The notes under the pieces: generated by a model | The model's database searches: none | Seen by the model: the letters and a program-made list of their open reading frames with translations, nothing else | What the model was told of the DNA's origin: nothing | Program-made: the position numbers and the translations under genes | From: Candidatus Methylomirabilis sp. | GTDB taxonomy: Bacteria; DYJV01 | Length of the DNA: 8,831 nt | Direction: 5' to 3' | Assembly: GCA_020722945.1 (NCBI GenBank) | Contig: DYJV01000080.1 | Location: 1-8,831 of the forward strand | Shown here: piece after piece, positions 5,448 to 8,831 of the stretch | Layout: each line of letters opens with the position of its first letter | How positions within the stretch are numbered: the first letter of the stretch is position 1

Positions 5448-5986
5448 AAGTCTGTGGATTGAAAAATATAGAGCAGATTGATTGGGCTATTGAGTTGGGC
5501 TATGATGCTATTGGAGTTGTTGTTTACAAAGGCAGTAAAAGGTATGTTGGAGAATCAGCCGCATCTGATATCTTAAATTACTCATCTGGTAAGATAAAAA
5601 GTGTTGTTGTCAGTATGACTTTTGAAGATGTTGCTCCATATATTGATAAATGTGATTATTACCAAATTTATGATTCTGTCAATATTGATAATGAGAAATT
5701 TATATTTGCAACAGATAGTGAGAGAGATTTCAGTTTCTGTAAATATATTATTTACGATTCAAGTAAAGGTTCTGGTGTTTATACAGGTTTTCCAAAGTGG
5801 CTTAACAAATATAAAGATAAATTGATTATTGCAGGTGGTTTGAATATCAATAATGTAGTCCAAACACTCTCAGAAATAACCCCTTTTGGTATTGATATAT
5901 CAAGTGGAGTAGAGGGTAAAAATGGCAAAGATTTCTATCTTATGAAAAAATTTATTGAGAAAGTAAGGAAAGGAGAAGAGCATTGA
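5438..5986 (+). CDS. trpF: Phosphoribosylanthranilate isomerase (short, divergent)
   Basis: Amadori isomerase converting phosphoribosylanthranilate to its deoxyribulose form, the TrpC substrate. At 182 residues it is shorter than the usual roughly 200. The N-terminus [28 protein letters not shown] is clearly TrpF, with the general-base Cys6. Asp107 ([10 protein letters not shown]) sits where the catalytic general-acid aspartate of the LLD motif is expected. The C-terminal [11 protein letters not shown] and [15 protein letters not shown] (Asp153) are well conserved. The characteristic QLHG segment is replaced by QIYD (76-79), and the usual SPRYV reads GSKRYV. Both proposed catalytic residues remain, so I expect an active enzyme. 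The gene overlaps trpC by 10 nt and ends in TGA overlapping the TTG start of trpB (TTGA, 5983-5986). Confidence 0.93.
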   Translation: MFVKVCGLKNIEQIDWAIELGYDAIGVVVYKGSKRYVGESAASDILNYSSGKIKSVVVSMTFEDVAPYIDKCDYYQIYDSVNIDNEKFIFATDSERDFSFCKYIIYDSSKGSGVYTGFPKWLNKYKDKLIIAGGLNINNVVQTLSEITPFGIDISSGVEGKNGKDFYLMKKFIEKVRKGEEH

Positions 5987-7140
5987 AAGGATTTTATGGA
6001 AGTTATGGTGGACAATTTGTTGCAGAAACCCTTATTCCAGCTCTTGATAACCTTGAAAATGTATTTTTCAAGTTGAAAGAGGATGATGAATTTAATAAAA
6101 AAGTCAATTACTACCTTCAAAATTATGCTGGGCGACCCACACCTGTATATTTTGCAGAAAATTTGTCAAAAAAATATGGTATAGAGATATACTTAAAAAG
6201 GGAGGATCTACTCCATACAGGAGCCCACAAGATAAATAATACAATAGGGCAGGGGCTTATTGCAAAATATTCAGGGAAAAAGCGAGTCATTGCAGAGACA
6301 GGAGCAGGACAGCATGGACTTGCTACTGCAACAGTAGCAGCACTACTTGGATTAAAATGCACAATTTATATGGGTAGTATTGATATCAAGAGACAGCAGC
6401 CAAATGTAAAGAAGATGAAACTTCTTGGTGCTGAAGTTATTGAGGTGACAGAGGGGAGTCAGACTTTAAAAGATGCAACCAACCATGCACTAAAAGATTG
6501 GGTTACAAATGTTGAGAACACTCATTATATTATAGGTTCTGTTGTAGGTCCATACCCTTTTCCTGAAATAGTTGCACATTTTCAGAGTGTTATTGGCACT
6601 GAAGCGTTAGATTTTTTCAAAAATGGTAATATTATGCCCGATTATGTAATTGCATGTGTTGGTGGTGGGAGTAATGCAATAGGGATATTCAGGGCTTTTT
6701 TAAATGAAAATGTAAAACTTATAGGAGTTGAAGCAGGTGGTGTTTCTGATAAAGATGGGGGGAATGCAAAGACGTTAAATTTAGGTAGACCAGGTATACT
6801 GCATGGTGCACTTAGTTATCTTCTTCAGGATAAGAATTGTCAGGTTCTTCCTGTTCATTCAATATCCGCAGGCCTTGATTATCCGGGAGTTGGGCCTGAG
6901 CATTCATTTTTAAAAGATAGTGGAAGAGTTGAATATGTAAGTGTAAAGGATAAGGATGCACTTTATGCTTTTAGGGAGTTGTCTGTATCAGAGGGGATAA
7001 TCCCTGCTCTTGAATCGAGTCATGCACTTGCTTATCTACTTGTAAACAGAGATTTATTTAGAAACAGTAAAGTTCTGATAAATCTTTCAGGTAGAGGAGA
7101 TAAAGATTTTATTATTGTTCAAAACATATTAAATCTATAA
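5983..7140 (+). CDS. trpB: Tryptophan synthase beta chain
   Basis: PLP enzyme that condenses indole with L-serine to give L-tryptophan and forms an alpha2beta2 complex with TrpA. The 385-residue product is of the TrpB1 type. It opens [15 protein letters not shown], carries the PLP Schiff-base Lys83 in [12 protein letters not shown] and the catalytic Glu105 in AETGAGQHG, and has the phosphate loop GGGSNAIG (about 226-233). It ends with [17 protein letters not shown] and the COMM-domain region are intact, which argues for a partner-dependent rather than a stand-alone TrpB2 enzyme. The start is TTG at 5983, preceded by AAGGAAAGGAGAAG and overlapping the trpF stop codon. Eleven nt separate it from trpA. 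Confidence 0.98.
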   Translation: MKGFYGSYGGQFVAETLIPALDNLENVFFKLKEDDEFNKKVNYYLQNYAGRPTPVYFAENLSKKYGIEIYLKREDLLHTGAHKINNTIGQGLIAKYSGKKRVIAETGAGQHGLATATVAALLGLKCTIYMGSIDIKRQQPNVKKMKLLGAEVIEVTEGSQTLKDATNHALKDWVTNVENTHYIIGSVVGPYPFPEIVAHFQSVIGTEALDFFKNGNIMPDYVIACVGGGSNAIGIFRAFLNENVKLIGVEAGGVSDKDGGNAKTLNLGRPGILHGALSYLLQDKNCQVLPVHSISAGLDYPGVGPEHSFLKDSGRVEYVSVKDKDALYAFRELSVSEGIIPALESSHALAYLLVNRDLFRNSKVLINLSGRGDKDFIIVQNILNL

Positions 7141-7151
7141 AGGGGGCGGTT

Positions 7152-7856
7152 TTGAAAGGAATATATATCGTTGGTGGGTATCCTGATATGAGGACATTTG
7201 TGAAAGAGGTTGATATTATCAGTAAACTTGGCTTAGATTTTATAGAGATTGGAATACCTTTTTCTGAACCTGTTGCAGATGGTCCTGTTATAAGTTCTGC
7301 TATCCATGATTCTATAGAGGGTGGTATGACTACTAATAAGATACTTGATTTTGTGAAAACAGTTGATAGGAAAGTTATAAAGGTCTATATTATGACATAC
7401 AGTAATATTATATTTAGTTATGGACTTGAGAAGTTTTCAAAAGATTTTGGTAAATTTATAAATTCAGTGATTATTGCAGATCTCCCTAATAGAATGCACA
7501 GTTTCTTCTATGAAAAAGGTTTTACTATCCCTATAATTCCATTTGTTACCCCTGAAACAAGGGTTGAGGATATGAAACTGCTAAAAGAGAAAAAGGGTGA
7601 TTTTATATATTTTATAGGGATCAGGGGGGTTACAGGTGGTAATATGAATAGTAAAAAAGATGAAGTTGCCTCAAAAATTGCTGAATTGAGAAAGTTTACA
7701 AAGAAGAAAATTATTTTAGGATTTGGTCTAAAAAATAGAGATGATGCTCTTGAAGCCTTGAAGATAGCTGATGGATATGTAGTTGGCACTGAAGCTGTCA
7801 AACGACAGAAAGAACCTGATCTCTTTGAACAATTTATTTTTAATATTATAAAGTAA
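7152..7856 (+). CDS. trpA: Tryptophan synthase alpha chain (short N-terminus)
   Basis: TIM-barrel lyase splitting indole-3-glycerol phosphate into indole, passed by tunnel to TrpB, and glyceraldehyde 3-phosphate. Both catalytic residues are seen in the signature block: Glu32 in FIEIGIPFSEP and Asp43 in VADGP, with the 11-residue spacing of Glu49/Asp60 in the E. coli enzyme. Loop 6 reads YFIGIRGVTGGN, and the phosphate-binding end has LGFGL and VVGTEAVK (commonly GSAIVK). At 234 residues it is about 30 shorter than E. coli TrpA, with some 17 residues missing at the N-terminus, so the protein begins directly at the first barrel strand. Short archaeal TrpAs are similar. The TTG start is chosen because AAAGGGGGCGG lies just upstream. 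The signature FSDP is FSEP here. Confidence 0.95.
   Translation: MKGIYIVGGYPDMRTFVKEVDIISKLGLDFIEIGIPFSEPVADGPVISSAIHDSIEGGMTTNKILDFVKTVDRKVIKVYIMTYSNIIFSYGLEKFSKDFGKFINSVIIADLPNRMHSFFYEKGFTIPIIPFVTPETRVEDMKLLKEKKGDFIYFIGIRGVTGGNMNSKKDEVASKIAELRKFTKKKIILGFGLKNRDDALEALKIADGYVVGTEAVKRQKEPDLFEQFIFNIIK
7825..7852 (+). promoter_or_regulatory. Possible internal promoter ahead of the aldolase gene
   Basis: TTGAAC (7825-7830) and TATAAA (7847-7852) are separated by 16 nt and lie in the last codons of trpA. The predicted start is near 7859, giving a short untranslated region before the aldolase. Such a promoter would let the aldolase be made when the trp attenuator is closed. In AT-rich DNA chance matches are common. 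Confidence 0.3.
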
Positions 7857-7892
7857 AATTTTGAATAGTAAAATTTTTTTTTGGGGGTCAAG

Positions 7893-8705
7893 ATGTTTGG
7901 CAAAAGTATTAGATTTCAAAGGATAAAAGATAGAAAGAGTGGTAGATTTATTCTCCTTCCTCTCGATCATGGAGTCTCTGTTGGTCCGATAGATGGAATT
8001 GCTAATATAAAGAGTGTTGTAAAATGTGCATCAAATGGTGGTGCTACCGGTGTTATACTTCATAAAGGACTTGTTCAGCACAGTTTCTCTGATACTTCAA
8101 TTAATACAGGGTTGATAGTTCATCTATCTGCATCAACTTCTTTTTCACCGTATCCCAACTCAAAGATAACTGTTTGTAGTGTTGAGGAAGCTATAAGACT
8201 TGGTGCTGATGCGGTCTCAGTTCATGTAAACCTTGGAGATCTAAATGAACGGGAGATGCTTGCTCAATTTGGTAAAGCAGCAGAATCTGCGTCTATCTGG
8301 GGTCTACCTCTTCTTGCAATGGTCTATGCAAGGGGTGAAAAGATAAAGAGTAGTTATGAACCTGATACTATTGCACATTGTGCAAGAGTTGCTGCAGAGC
8401 TCGGTGCAGATGTTGTAAAAGTATCTTATACAGGGGATCGAGAGTCTTTTAGAAATGTTGTTGATTCAACCCCTATACCTGTGGTAATTGCTGGTGGTGA
8501 AAAGATAGATAGTGAAGAGAAACTTTTAAAGATGGTTGAGGATTCAATTTCAGCAGGTGGAGCAGGTATTTCGATAGGACGAAATATATTTCAAGCAAGA
8601 AATCCTCGCAAGATGTTGTTAGCTCTTGGTATGATAGTCAGAGATCATAAAACAAGTGGGGAGGCTTTTGATTTTTTAACAAATGATTCGGCGGAAGTGG
8701 AGTAA
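7893..8705 (+). CDS. DeoC/LacD-family aldolase, probable 2-amino-3,7-dideoxy-D-threo-hept-6-ulosonate (ADTH) synthase
   Basis: The 270-residue TIM-barrel aldolase closely resembles, from memory, the Methanocaldococcus MJ0400 group. That enzyme condenses 6-deoxy-5-ketofructose 1-phosphate with L-aspartate semialdehyde, the first step of the DAHP-independent route to 3-dehydroquinate. Key residues are Asp25 in LLPLDHGVSVGP, Tyr145 in MVYARGEKI, and the Schiff-base Lys176 in DVVKVSYTGD. The 25/145/176 spacing equals that of Asp33/Tyr153/Lys184 in MJ0400. Other matching blocks are GGATGVILHKGLVQHS, LIVHLSASTSFSP, AIRLGADAVSVHVN and GISIGRNIFQ. The ATG at 7893 is preferred because GGGGGTC lies 5 nt upstream. 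The in-frame TTG at 7881 overlaps that site. It sits 36 nt after trpA, same strand, so aromatic biosynthesis is the likely role. Class I fructose-bisphosphate aldolase activity cannot be excluded. Confidence 0.85.
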   Translation: MFGKSIRFQRIKDRKSGRFILLPLDHGVSVGPIDGIANIKSVVKCASNGGATGVILHKGLVQHSFSDTSINTGLIVHLSASTSFSPYPNSKITVCSVEEAIRLGADAVSVHVNLGDLNEREMLAQFGKAAESASIWGLPLLAMVYARGEKIKSSYEPDTIAHCARVAAELGADVVKVSYTGDRESFRNVVDSTPIPVVIAGGEKIDSEEKLLKMVEDSISAGGAGISIGRNIFQARNPRKMLLALGMIVRDHKTSGEAFDFLTNDSAEVE

Positions 8706-8831
8706 AGATTTTATATATCTATCAGGGTTGCTACTGCTATATCTTATTATAACATTTTACAACCTTGGTTCAAGAGATGTGCCTTCTACATATTGGCAAG
8801 GAGAGGAAACAGGTCTTATTTTTGAGATTAG
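8683..8831 (+). CDS. Membrane protein, 5' part only (runs off the window)
   Basis: An open frame starts with ATG inside the aldolase gene, overlapping it by 23 nt, and stays open for 49 codons to the window edge. The visible product starts MIRRKWSKDF, then a hydrophobic stretch YLSGLLLLYLIITFY (about residues 12-26), then NLGSRDVPSTYWQGEETGLI. A positively charged N-terminus followed by one transmembrane helix suggests an inner-membrane protein or signal anchor with the rest periplasmic. The segment after the helix reminds me of multi-membrane glycosyltransferases of the dolichyl-phosphate-mannose (GT-C) type, but 49 residues are too few to decide. No close Shine-Dalgarno is seen (GGGAGG is about 19 nt upstream), so translation is probably coupled to the aldolase. 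Confidence 0.6.
   Translation, partial: MIRRKWSKDFIYLSGLLLLYLIITFYNLGSRDVPSTYWQGEETGLIFEI

Noticed and set aside
7855-7882. AAAATTTT dyad plus T-run after trpA as a terminator
   Set aside because: The stem would be only A-U pairs and very weak. It is also a direct repeat in AT-rich DNA. The operon probably continues.
7881-7892. TTG at 7881 as the aldolase start
   Set aside because: It overlaps the GGGGG that serves as the ribosome binding site for ATG 7893, and the family N-terminus fits the ATG.
2198-7970. Minus-strand and alternative-frame open frames inside the trp genes and aldolase
   Set aside because: They lie opposite or inside strongly conserved coding sequence, have Ser/Phe/Ile-rich composition typical of shadow frames, and resemble no family.

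Overview
The window is AT-rich bacterial DNA. It carries a complete tryptophan operon (trpL-trpE-trpG-trpD-trpC-trpF-trpB-trpA) on the plus strand, followed by an archaeal-type aldolase gene of early aromatic biosynthesis and the start of a membrane-protein gene. Low G+C, TTG starts preceded by strong Shine-Dalgarno sequences, unfused one-enzyme-per-gene trp genes and an ADTH-synthase-type aldolase would fit a low-GC anaerobe such as a member of the Deferribacterota. That placement is only a guess from gene content and composition.

Layout: positions 1-245 are AT-rich with no supported gene. Positions 246-727 (minus) hold a frameshifted flavin split-barrel (pyridoxamine-phosphate-oxidase-like) gene that is visibly richer in G+C than its surroundings. 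Positions 777-1044 (minus) look like decayed AT-rich coding sequence. Positions 1045-1383 form a MITE-like element bounded by 24-bp inverted repeats, with a second pair of 23-bp inverted repeats nested inside it. Positions 1384-1670 are the trp promoter and leader. Positions 1671-7856 are trpEGDCFBA, tightly packed with four overlapping junctions. Positions 7893-8705 are the aldolase. Positions 8683-8831 are the 5' end of a membrane-protein gene that runs off the window.

The leader is the most interesting part. A promoter with a perfect TTGACA box and an extended -10 would start transcription almost on the AUG of a 19-residue leader peptide containing Trp-Trp-Trp. The Trp codons can pair with a downstream strand (1:2). 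That strand can alternatively pair with a third (2:3 antiterminator), and the third can pair with a fourth to make a U-tailed terminator (3:4). Unlike the textbook arrangement, a second strong terminator (strands 5:6) follows at once, and its 5' arm is complementary to strand 4. The leader can therefore be read as a relay. Under Trp starvation, 2:3 releases strand 4, which can capture strand 5, so both terminators are disarmed. Under Trp sufficiency both terminators form in series.

Together the genes convert chorismate to tryptophan: TrpE/TrpG make anthranilate, TrpD attaches phosphoribose, TrpF isomerises, TrpC closes the indole ring, and TrpA/TrpB make tryptophan. The aldolase resembles 2-amino-3,7-dideoxy-D-threo-hept-6-ulosonate synthase, which feeds the non-DAHP route to 3-dehydroquinate. 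The operon may therefore couple the entry step of aromatic biosynthesis to its tryptophan branch.
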